Source of the DNA: Chryseobacterium shigense
GTDB lineage: Bacteria > Bacteroidota > Bacteroidia > Flavobacteriales > Weeksellaceae
Reading direction: 5' to 3'
DNA length: 64,000 nt
Assembly (NCBI RefSeq): GCF_900156575.1
Contig: NZ_FTNY01000002.1
Location: 186,001 to 250,000, forward strand
The notes beneath the pieces were generated by a model. The model did no database searches, was not told the DNA's origin, and was given only the letters and a program-made list of their open reading frames with translations. A program made the translations under genes and the position numbers. Positions 40,857-48,938 of this stretch are shown piece by piece (position 1 is the stretch's first letter; each line of letters opens with the position of its first letter).

Positions 40857-40893
40857 TTAGTCTACTGATTTTGTAGGATAATATTTATATTTG
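40857..40893 (+). promoter_or_regulatory. Operator and -7 element of the cupin gene, same motif as at the TSUP gene
   Basis: TTAGTCTACTGATTTTGTAG followed by GATAATATT (40857-40885) repeats the 29-bp operator found upstream of the TSUP gene, with only two differences. TATATTTG (40886-40893) is the -7 element, so the operator covers the promoter spacer. The divergent kbl gene lies 105 bp away on the other side. Confidence 0.72.
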
Positions 40894-40912
40894 TTGCTTA
40901 AATTTCAGGAAT

Positions 40913-41791
40913 ATGAGACTGACTCCGATAGAAAAACTAAGCAAAATAAGTACGAGAAAATTTATCACCCAGCACATGAAGCCGCGTTTACCTGTAGTCA
41001 TGGAAGATTTTATCGATCCGGAAAGTCCTGCTTTCAAAAAGTGGAGTTATCAATATTTCAAGAAAATAGCTGGCGATCACAAGGTCAATATCTATGGAAG
41101 TGAACTGGAGTCCATAGACAGAGTGGCCAGCAGCCCTATCGGACAGACGACTTTTTCAGAATATCTTGACCTCATCAGTACTACCCCTACAGAGCACAGA
41201 CTCTTTTTATTTAATCTCCTCAATATCCGACCTGAACTTAAGGATGATCTTCATTATCATGATGTCACCAACGGGAAACTCATAAAATGGCTGCCTTTCA
41301 TGTTCTTCGGTGGCGAAGGTTCGATTACCAGAAATCATATTGATATCGATATGTCCCATGTTTTCATTACCCAGTTTCACGGCATTAAAAGAATCTGGCT
41401 TTTTCCCTGGGAACAGTCGGATCTCATGTACAAACTTCCTTACAATTTCCACAGTTTACCCAACATCAAAGATCCCGACTACAGAGAATTTCCTGCCCTG
41501 CTCTATTTAGACGGCTATGAAACGGTCCTGAATCCAGGCGAAACGCTTTATATTCCTTCCGGATGGTGGCATTACATTCAATATGAAACCGAAGGGTATT
41601 CAGTCTCTGTAAGAGCACTTCCGTCCAGTCTTCTGGAGAAATGGCGTGGTTTCAAAAATATGGTGGTAACAAGGAATTTTGACAATATCATGCGTAAACT
41701 ATTTAAGGAAAAATGGTTCAGATACAAAGTAAAAACCGCCAGAAAAAGAGCTGTCCGGGCGACTAAAAAACAAAAAAGCTTTATCATCTGA
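40913..41791 (+). CDS. Cupin-like (JmjC-type) Fe(II) oxygenase
   Basis: This 292-residue cytoplasmic protein has a cupin_8/JmjC-like double-stranded beta helix. The metal triad is His142-x-Asp144 (NHIDIDMSH) and His220 (PSGWWHYIQYE). VFITQFHGIKRIWLFPWEQSDLMY and LNPGETLYIPSGWWH are typical of protein or small-molecule hydroxylases that use 2-oxoglutarate. The C-terminal 50 residues are basic and helical. It is a single gene whose promoter carries the operator shared with the TSUP gene, which points to regulation by sulfur or Fe-S status. Confidence 0.85.
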   Translation: MRLTPIEKLSKISTRKFITQHMKPRLPVVMEDFIDPESPAFKKWSYQYFKKIAGDHKVNIYGSELESIDRVASSPIGQTTFSEYLDLISTTPTEHRLFLFNLLNIRPELKDDLHYHDVTNGKLIKWLPFMFFGGEGSITRNHIDIDMSHVFITQFHGIKRIWLFPWEQSDLMYKLPYNFHSLPNIKDPDYREFPALLYLDGYETVLNPGETLYIPSGWWHYIQYETEGYSVSVRALPSSLLEKWRGFKNMVVTRNFDNIMRKLFKEKWFRYKVKTARKRAVRATKKQKSFII

Positions 41792-41910
41792 TAAGGCTTC
41801 CTTGCTCTGTATTTTATCTGTCCATTATTTAGAGATGAAAAGAACAACTGTAACATCATCTTCTGAGTGTTCTCTCTATATTCTTTATCCGGTATTTTCT
41901 ATTTTCTCTA

Positions 41911-41949
41911 AAAAAAACCGGAAAACCTTGAATAATAGAGGTTTTCCGG
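41911..41949 (-). terminator. Intrinsic terminator after the T9SS anchor-domain gene
   Basis: Read on the minus strand, CCGGAAAACCT pairs with AGGTTTTCCGG, followed by T residues (41911-41917). It ends the minus-strand gene and may also slow the convergent cupin transcript. Confidence 0.87.
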
Positions 41950-41961
41950 ATCGTTATAAAA

Positions 41962-42879
41962 TTATTTTTTTATGAATTTGCTTGTATATTGTGAATCCTT
42001 AGTCAAAATATGGATGATATAATTACCGCTGCTCAGGCTGGATACATCGACTATTGAATTGCTCTTATCAATGACATCAGCTTTTACTGAGGAGACCGCT
42101 TTTCCGGAAATATCATAAATGGAGATTCCGGTGATCTGCTGATTATTTTTTAAACTTACATTCAATACTCTATCCGCCATGGAAGGATATACGGAAAGTT
42201 CTTCTTTCTTAATCTTCACTTCACTGGTTGATAAAGCTGTTCTTGTTACGGCAAAAGTATCCACTCCTACAATGTTTGAATTGATTCCGTCAGGACCTCC
42301 ATCTGTAACATAATAGCGGAATGCCATTCTCATGCTCGTATCTGCAGGTAATCCTGCAACAGTATAAGAATACTGGGTCCAGGTCAACGGATAGCCATTC
42401 ACCGCTGTAGTATTGGTGGTAAGACCGGGATTTACGGATACAGCCAGATTTGTATAAGAACCCACTCCTGTAGCTCCCGAAGGATTAGTTGATGCCGCTC
42501 CCTGATCACTAAGACGGAATTCCAATCGATCTGCGAAGCTTCCACTGGTACCTCCTTTCCTTGTATAAAAAGAGATTACATCTCCGTTTTTCACGGTAAT
42601 AGGAGGCGTGATAAGCCAGTTACTGATCGTTCCCGACCCTGTTGTACTATTATAGTTACACAACGTAAAAGAGGTAGTTCCTCCGGCTTGTCCACCGGTT
42701 GAAAAAGCGGTTCCGCCTCCTTGTGCCCATGTACTGGCCCCCAACGGGCTGCTTTGATTAGTAGATGTCCATCCGGCGCCTGCCAGAGAAGTGAAAGTAG
42801 TAAATCCTTCGCTAAAAATAACCTGTGAAAAAGCTGCAACACTAGAAGCCATTGACAGCAATAGTAAAATTTTTCTCAT
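41962..42879 (-). CDS. Secreted choice-of-anchor J protein with T9SS signal
   Basis: The 305-residue protein has a signal peptide ending AAFSQ and a choice-of-anchor (cleaved-adhesin-like) jelly-roll domain of about 180 residues (FSEGFTTFTSLAGAGWTSTN ... ISNWLITPPITVKNGDVISFYTRKGG ... NSNIVGVDTFAVTR). The C-terminal type A sorting domain (LSVYPSMADRVLNVSLKNNQ ... SSGNYIIHILTKDSQYTSKFIKK) sends it through T9SS. It probably binds a surface glycan or protein. It lies next to two T9SS peptidases on the same strand, with a terminator between. Confidence 0.82.
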   Translation of the reverse strand: MRKILLLLSMASSVAAFSQVIFSEGFTTFTSLAGAGWTSTNQSSPLGASTWAQGGGTAFSTGGQAGGTTSFTLCNYNSTTGSGTISNWLITPPITVKNGDVISFYTRKGGTSGSFADRLEFRLSDQGAASTNPSGATGVGSYTNLAVSVNPGLTTNTTAVNGYPLTWTQYSYTVAGLPADTSMRMAFRYYVTDGGPDGINSNIVGVDTFAVTRTALSTSEVKIKKEELSVYPSMADRVLNVSLKNNQQITGISIYDISGKAVSSVKADVIDKSNSIVDVSSLSSGNYIIHILTKDSQYTSKFIKK

Positions 42880-43012
42880 AACATTTTCATTTATTTGTTA
42901 CAATAAATTTACAAAAACAAATTAAAAATTAAACTATTTTTAACAAAAAATTCATTCCACGAGAGTATATTTATTTAAAAGGAAGTCGATTACCAAAACC
43001 TACAGGTCCATT

Positions 43013-43049
43013 AAAAAAAGTATTCTAGTTTTATCAACTAAAATACTTT
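43013..43049 (-). terminator. Intrinsic terminator after the first M1 peptidase gene
   Basis: On the minus strand AAAGTATT pairs with AATACTTT, with an inner AGTT/AACT stem, and seven T residues follow. Confidence 0.78.
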
Positions 43050-43114
43050 CTTATTTTATTTAAGGTCTTAATAAATTCTAACTACTCCTATCTTTTTTTA
43101 TCCTATTTTTTTCA

Positions 43115-45046
43115 TTAGTATTTTAAAAACTTAATATTTTTTTCCTGCACGGTAAAGATGTAAGTGCCGGGAACAAGCTCTGAAATCCCAATTGACTTTC
43201 CAGGATGATATACCTCCGTTCGGATCAGCTTTCCATCAATGGAGTGAATAGAATAGTCAGCCGGCTTATCAAGTCCTTTAAGATACAGCTCATTTTTGGC
43301 AGGATTTGGGTACAGTGCAAAGTCTTCTTTTTCTACGGAAGAAACACTCAATGTATTATCCTGAACCACAGTAGAGTTTTTATCCAGAATCTGATTTTCG
43401 TAATTAAACTGAACACTGGCAACCGGGAACGGTACTGTTTCCACGAATCCCTGATTATTAGAAGTATGATTTAAAACAAAATAAGCAGTCTGCCCTCCTG
43501 TTCCGTTTACTTTGATCGGCAACGGCATTTCAAAAAAGCTTACAGAAGCATTACTTTGGATCTGACCTGCTTTGAATAAAATCTGATTTCCAGTTTGTCT
43601 CCATTTAATTGAATACGTCGGATATCCCTGACCATACAACCAGTCATTAAAAAATTCGGTAAAATCTTTTCCGGTGGACTGAAGAAATGAAGCTTTAAAA
43701 TCTGCTGTACTGGCATAGCCGTACGCTAAATTCGGTCTTGTCTGGTAGTCTTTCACGGCCTGGTAGAAAACATCATCTCCCAATATCCATTTGATCATTC
43801 TTACAACATACCCTCCTTTTGCGTAGGAAAGTCTGCTGCTGAAAATACGGTTGGAATTGGAAAGTTCAGCATCTGAAACATAGGTACTACCTCCGGTACT
43901 GCTGGTAATTAAGTTTTTCTGACCTACTAGATAGTTCATAAAGTCAGCATTCGTCATCAGAAGTTTTTCATTGGCTACATGTTCCCCGAAAGTCGCAAAA
44001 CCTTCATTCAGCCAGATATCATTCCACGTGGCACAGGTAACTTTGTCGCCAAACCACTGATGAGCAAGCTCGTGAGCAATGATATCCTTACTCCAGCTTC
44101 CCATAGAAGACATCGTCTGGTGTTCCATGCCGCCGCCCCACTGAAATTCCATGTGCCCATATTTTTCGTTACGGAAAGGATAGGGTCCAAAATAGGTTTC
44201 AAAAGTATTCATGATTTGCTTCGTCCATTCTATATTAGCTATTCTCGTTGTATTGGAATTGGTGGACGGGAATACATAATTCACAAAAGGGAAAGGAGGA
44301 TTTCCGATGGTACTGGTGATTTTAGTAAAATTGGTAATAGAAAGTGCAATCAGATACGCTGCTGTAGGATATGCTGTTCTCCAGAATGTAAGTTTTTTTG
44401 AACCCGGAAGTATTGTTTCAGACATCAGTTTACCATTGGCTGCAACATTATATTGTGAAGGTGTTGTGATTTTAAAATCGAATCTTTCAATTTTATCGTT
44501 AAGGCTTTGTTTCGTAGGAAACCAGTCTTGTGCTCCATAAGGTTCACTTAATGTAGAAAGAACTGCGGTTCCGCTCTGAGTACCATTGAAAAAAGCACCA
44601 TATGCACTGGAGGGAGCTCCTGAATAGTTGATCGTCAGGGAATCTAGCGTATTGGCAGGAAGGGAAGCTGGAAAATCTATTTTCACTTCATCTGTCGGAA
44701 GCTGCTGAAACGTTAAATTACTCCCGTGGTATTTCACCTGAGAAACGGTAAGAGCATCTGAAAGATCAAAATAGATGCTGCTCATATTCTGATTGGGCTT
44801 AAAGTGGGAAGTGACAGAACCCGAAATATTATACACTGCCGGATCCAGAACAATATCCATTCTCTGATACTGAAGATCATAATTTACAGTATTGGGACTT
44901 ATATTATAGGTCGTCATTTTTTGAGAAAAAGATTTCATTTCCCTGGTAACCAATCCTTTTTTTTCAATATTGTGATCATGTTCATTCTGGCTGTAGAATA
45001 CCTGCGGAAGCAAGAGGCTCAGAATCAAAAGATAAAGTGTTTTCAT
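43115..45046 (-). CDS. Secreted M1-family metallopeptidase with T9SS signal (copy 1)
   Basis: This 643-residue zinc aminopeptidase has a signal peptide (to about residue 20), an N-terminal beta domain, GGMEHQ (305-310, in place of the usual GAMEN exopeptidase motif), and the zinc site His325-Glu-Leu-Ala-His329 with Glu348 in WLNEGF. The C-terminal 75 residues form a type A T9SS sorting domain (FALYPNPAKNELYLKGL ... VPGTYIFTVQEKNIKFLKY). It is thus an extracellular or surface peptidase. A close paralogue lies immediately upstream; the pair is a tandem duplication. Confidence 0.92.
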   Translation of the reverse strand: MKTLYLLILSLLLPQVFYSQNEHDHNIEKKGLVTREMKSFSQKMTTYNISPNTVNYDLQYQRMDIVLDPAVYNISGSVTSHFKPNQNMSSIYFDLSDALTVSQVKYHGSNLTFQQLPTDEVKIDFPASLPANTLDSLTINYSGAPSSAYGAFFNGTQSGTAVLSTLSEPYGAQDWFPTKQSLNDKIERFDFKITTPSQYNVAANGKLMSETILPGSKKLTFWRTAYPTAAYLIALSITNFTKITSTIGNPPFPFVNYVFPSTNSNTTRIANIEWTKQIMNTFETYFGPYPFRNEKYGHMEFQWGGGMEHQTMSSMGSWSKDIIAHELAHQWFGDKVTCATWNDIWLNEGFATFGEHVANEKLLMTNADFMNYLVGQKNLITSSTGGSTYVSDAELSNSNRIFSSRLSYAKGGYVVRMIKWILGDDVFYQAVKDYQTRPNLAYGYASTADFKASFLQSTGKDFTEFFNDWLYGQGYPTYSIKWRQTGNQILFKAGQIQSNASVSFFEMPLPIKVNGTGGQTAYFVLNHTSNNQGFVETVPFPVASVQFNYENQILDKNSTVVQDNTLSVSSVEKEDFALYPNPAKNELYLKGLDKPADYSIHSIDGKLIRTEVYHPGKSIGISELVPGTYIFTVQEKNIKFLKY

Positions 45047-45074
45047 ATCCTATAAAATTATGCGCTAAATATAG

Positions 45075-45106
45075 ATAAAAACCTTCCAATCAATGATTAA
45101 AAGGTT
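45075..45106. repeat. Hairpin upstream of M1 copy 1, duplicated upstream of copy 2
   Basis: AACCTT and AAGGTT flank AATCA/TGATT, upstream of M1 copy 1. A matching hairpin lies at 47250-47286 upstream of copy 2. The shared position suggests that the duplicated unit included this flank. Here the T tail is short, so terminator function is doubtful. Confidence 0.6.
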
Positions 45107-45298
45107 AATTTTCCGCAAATATAGATATTTATATAAAAAACAATGATAATTTGTAATGATAATGATATTTATTTCATCATATTTTCAATAATATATAATT
45201 TCTCAAATAATAAATCACCAAAATTTTTCATTTCAGTTAACAAATAGTAACGTTAAATAAGGTAATATTAAATATAATATAGATATTAAAGTATTTTT

Positions 45299-47221
45299 TT
45301 AATATTTAATGAATTTAATCTGCTGCTCCCGAATGCTAAAAATATAAGTTCCCGGAACAAGTTCTGAAATGCTTATGGTTTTGCCAGGCTGATAAATATT
45401 CTTCCTTATTAATTTACCATCCAGAGCATGAATTGAATACCCGGCAGATTTCAAAACTCCCTTCAGATACAGTTCATTTTTGGCAGGATTTGGATACAAA
45501 GCAAAGTCTTCTTTTTCCAGAGACGACACACTTAATGTATTATCCTGAACCACCGTAGAATTTTTCTCCAGGATCTGGTATTCATCATTAAATTCAACAT
45601 TGGCAACCGGGAAAGAAACCGTTTCCAGGAAACTCTGGTTATTCGTTGTATGATTCAGCACAAAATAGGAGGTCTGCCCTCCTGTTCCGTTAACCTTGAC
45701 CGGTAATGGCATTTCAAAAAAGCTTACGGAAGGACTGCTCTGCGTCTGTGAAACTTTAAAAAGAATCTGATTTCCCGTCTGTCTCCATCTTGTTGTATAA
45801 GTCGGATACCCTTCACCATACAGCCAATCATTAAAAAATCCGGTGAAATCTTTTCCTGTAGACTGCAGCAATGACGCATTGAAATCTGCAGTTCTTACAT
45901 AATTATAGGCTAAAGCAGGTCTGCCATGGTAGTCTTTTAAAGCCTGATAAAAAACCGCATCACCAAGAATCCACTTGATCATCCTTAAAATATAAGCCCC
46001 TTTAGCATACGTCAGTCTGTTGCTGAATATCCTGCTTACATTGGAAAGCTCAGCATCCGGAACGTACGTAGGTCCATCCGGAGCGGAAGTGATATTGTTG
46101 ATCTCTCCCAGCAGAAAATTTTTAAATTCAGCACTGGTCATGAGTAATTTTTCATTGGCGAGAGCAGCTCCGAACGTGGCAAACCCCTCATTCAGCCAGA
46201 TATCATTCCATGCTCCGCAGGTCACTTTATCGCCGAACCACTGATGGGCCAGCTCATGAGCAATAAGACCTTTGCTCCAGCTTCCCATGGACGACATGGT
46301 CTGATGCTCCATACCGCCTCCGAATTTGAATTCCATATGTCCGTATTTTTCATTACGGAAAGGATACGGACCAAAATAAGTCTCGAAAGTATTCATCACC
46401 TGTTTCGTCCATTCAATATTCGCCATACTTGTTGCATTGGCATTCGTGGAGGGATACACGTAATTGACAAAGGGAAATGGCGGATTTCCTACGGTGTCAT
46501 TCAGTTTAACAAAGTTGGTAATGGAAAGGGCGATCAGGTAAGCTGCTGTAGGATATGCTGTTCTCCAGAATGTAAGTTTCTGACTGCCGGGAAGAGCCGT
46601 TTCAGACATTAACTTTCCGTTGGCAGCGACATTATACTGGGAAGGAGTAGTGATTTTAAAATCAAATCTTTCAATTTTGTCATTCATACTCTGTTTGGTA
46701 GGAAACCAGTCCTGTGCCCAGTAAGGTTCATTCAAAGTACAGAGGATAGGAATTCCGCTTTGGGTAGTTGTATTGAAACCATTCCCTGTTACAGGAGCTC
46801 CTGAGTAATGAATCGTTAATGAATCCAGTGTATTGGCAGGAATCGAGGCAGGAAAATCTATTTTGATTTCTTTAGTTGCAAGCTGTTGAAATGTCAGATC
46901 AGTTCCATGATACTGCACCTGTGAAACCACCAGAATATTGGACAGATCAAAGTAAATGCTGCTCATAGTCTGATTGGGTTTAAAATGAGAGGTCACTGAA
47001 CCCGACACATAATATACTGCAGGATCAAGATTCAGATTCATTCTCTGATACTGGAGATCATAGTTTAAGGTGTTGGGATTGATATTGTAAGCAATCATTT
47101 TCTTCGAAAAAGTATTCATTTCTTTCGCCATGAGTCCTTTCATTTCAATATTTTCCTGTATCTGGCCGTAGAACTGCTGGGAAAGGAAAAGTCCCACAAC
47201 TAAAAGATAAAATTTTCTCAT
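45299..47221 (-). CDS. Secreted M1-family metallopeptidase with T9SS signal (copy 2)
   Basis: This 640-residue protein is very similar along its length to the downstream neighbour: the same zinc motif HELAHQWFGDKVTC, the GGMEHQTMSSMGSWSK segment, NDIWLNEGFATFG and a C-terminal T9SS domain (FALYPNPAKNELYLKGV ... VPGTYIFSIREQQIKFIKY). I use the ATG at 47221 (MRKFYLLVVGLFLSQQFYGQ), which gives a clean signal peptide; the frame opens at 47269. Differences are concentrated in the linker after the signal and in surface loops. Both copies look intact. Confidence 0.92.
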   Translation of the reverse strand: MRKFYLLVVGLFLSQQFYGQIQENIEMKGLMAKEMNTFSKKMIAYNINPNTLNYDLQYQRMNLNLDPAVYYVSGSVTSHFKPNQTMSSIYFDLSNILVVSQVQYHGTDLTFQQLATKEIKIDFPASIPANTLDSLTIHYSGAPVTGNGFNTTTQSGIPILCTLNEPYWAQDWFPTKQSMNDKIERFDFKITTPSQYNVAANGKLMSETALPGSQKLTFWRTAYPTAAYLIALSITNFVKLNDTVGNPPFPFVNYVYPSTNANATSMANIEWTKQVMNTFETYFGPYPFRNEKYGHMEFKFGGGMEHQTMSSMGSWSKGLIAHELAHQWFGDKVTCGAWNDIWLNEGFATFGAALANEKLLMTSAEFKNFLLGEINNITSAPDGPTYVPDAELSNVSRIFSNRLTYAKGAYILRMIKWILGDAVFYQALKDYHGRPALAYNYVRTADFNASLLQSTGKDFTGFFNDWLYGEGYPTYTTRWRQTGNQILFKVSQTQSSPSVSFFEMPLPVKVNGTGGQTSYFVLNHTTNNQSFLETVSFPVANVEFNDEYQILEKNSTVVQDNTLSVSSLEKEDFALYPNPAKNELYLKGVLKSAGYSIHALDGKLIRKNIYQPGKTISISELVPGTYIFSIREQQIKFIKY

Positions 47222-47249
47222 ACTCAGGATATTAGATTTAATCAAAGAT

Positions 47250-47286
47250 AAAAAAAACCTTCTAATCATGGATTAAAAGGTTTTTA
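47250..47286 (-). terminator. Intrinsic terminator after dacB
   Basis: AAAAACCTT and AAGGTTTTT flank TAATC/GATTA. On the minus strand the hairpin is followed by eight T residues. It separates dacB from the M1 gene copy 2. Confidence 0.83.
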
Positions 47287-47307
47287 TACTATTGAAATTA
47301 TTATTTT

Positions 47308-48777
47308 TTAAAGATCCAGAGCCGGCTCAAGAATTTTTTCCATTCTTTTCTTTACCATGTCTACAGATCCTGCGTAGTTGTTGACCATTAAAGAAAACAC
47401 CAGTGTCTTTCCTGAATTGGTTTTCAGATATCCTGCTAATGTTTTTACTTTATTTAAAGTTCCTGTTTTAGCAAAAACCTGTCCGTTTCCGGTTCCGATG
47501 AACATTCTTTTCAGGGTTCCTGACTGACCTCCTACAGGAAGTGAAGTTAAATACGTTTTATAATATTTCTCATCCATTAATGAGGTCAAAAACTTCACCT
47601 GAGAAATCGGGGTTACATTATTGCTTCTTGAAAGTCCGCTACCATCCATATAATTCAGCCCGATCATGTCGAAACTTTCATTCTTAAGATGCTCTGTTAC
47701 CACTACTCTTCCTGATTCTGAGGTTTGGTCTCCCATTTTCTGGAAACCGACTGTTTTCAGGAGAGCTTCTGCCAAAGAGTTATCACTGTGCTGGTTGGTA
47801 TAAAATATAATATCACCCAATGTTGGAGATTTATACGCTGAAACAAGCTTTCTGGTTTCAGGAGTGGCATCTGTCATTTTAGGGGTTACTTTTCCTGTCA
47901 CTCCAATTCCGCTCTTCACCAGTGTTGTTCTTAAAGTATTGGCAAGATATGCCGGAGCTTCAGGAAGCTTGGTGGTTAAAGTTCCGTTCCCTTCATACTT
48001 TTCAGCATATACCATCTGCTTTACATAAGGAGACACATAGAAATATTTTTTATCAGAAGTAAAGCCTGATTTTTTAACGATCAGCTTTTCGTTGGCTGGA
48101 TTGATCTCGCGGGTAGTTCCTACCGGCAGATAGTAATTATTGTTTTCAAGCCATACAACATTTTCCGGAAGCATTGCAATATTGCCTTTGAAAAGCGCTG
48201 TCTGAATGATAATATCACCATTTACCTTTTTGATACCTTCGCGGGAAAGTCCGCCTATGAAGTCTGAAATAATGTCTCTGTAAGACCATGCTCCGGCTTT
48301 ATTGGTTCCTAAAGAGGGATCTCCACTGCCGATCAGATACAAATTTCCATTTAAAACTCCATTTTCATCAATAGTCCCTGAATATTCCAGCTGCGTCATC
48401 CAACGGTAGTTTTCCCCTAAAAGGTTCATCGCTGTTTCCGTAGTTAATAATTTGGTGGTAGAAGCCGGAACTAAAGGAGTATTTTCGTTGTACGAAGAGA
48501 TGACCTTCTTCGTTTTGGGATCATACACTACGAATCCCCAGGTTGCATTTTTCAGCACAGGATCCGTCATCATTGTGTTTACATTAATGTCTACAAGCTC
48601 TTTGGCCGACAAAAATGTTTTCTCTGCTACCGAAGTAACGGGAGAAGGCAAATTCAAAGTACTTCTCTGATTGTCGTAGGCCTGTGAGTAAAGAACTGTA
48701 GAAACGGTAGATTGAGCAAGGAAAAAACCAGAAGCCAATACCGCTACACTTGAAATATATTTTCTGTAATTTACCAT
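47308..48777 (-). CDS. dacB: D-alanyl-D-alanine carboxypeptidase/endopeptidase (PBP4, family S13)
   Basis: DacB (489 aa) is a periplasmic low-molecular-weight PBP that trims and cleaves peptidoglycan peptides. The signal sequence covers residues 1-22. The active-site serine is Ser106 in PASTTKLL (SxxK, Lys109); the SxN motif is in QHSDNSLAEALL, and KTG is in FAKTGTLNKVKT. The insertion domain between SxxK and SxN, typical of S13 enzymes, is present. Confidence 0.93.
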   Translation of the reverse strand: MVNYRKYISSVAVLASGFFLAQSTVSTVLYSQAYDNQRSTLNLPSPVTSVAEKTFLSAKELVDINVNTMMTDPVLKNATWGFVVYDPKTKKVISSYNENTPLVPASTTKLLTTETAMNLLGENYRWMTQLEYSGTIDENGVLNGNLYLIGSGDPSLGTNKAGAWSYRDIISDFIGGLSREGIKKVNGDIIIQTALFKGNIAMLPENVVWLENNNYYLPVGTTREINPANEKLIVKKSGFTSDKKYFYVSPYVKQMVYAEKYEGNGTLTTKLPEAPAYLANTLRTTLVKSGIGVTGKVTPKMTDATPETRKLVSAYKSPTLGDIIFYTNQHSDNSLAEALLKTVGFQKMGDQTSESGRVVVTEHLKNESFDMIGLNYMDGSGLSRSNNVTPISQVKFLTSLMDEKYYKTYLTSLPVGGQSGTLKRMFIGTGNGQVFAKTGTLNKVKTLAGYLKTNSGKTLVFSLMVNNYAGSVDMVKKRMEKILEPALDL

Positions 48778-48938
48778 CTATCTTTTTTTTGTTTCAATAG
48801 TTTGACACCATAAAAAATGATAAGTTAAATCATCCAATTAAAGAGCCAAACACTTAATCTACGACCAAAAGTAGAAATTATTGTCATATAAAGGGGTACA
48901 GAAGTCTTATAAAAGACCGTAAAGTTTGTTAAAAATTG

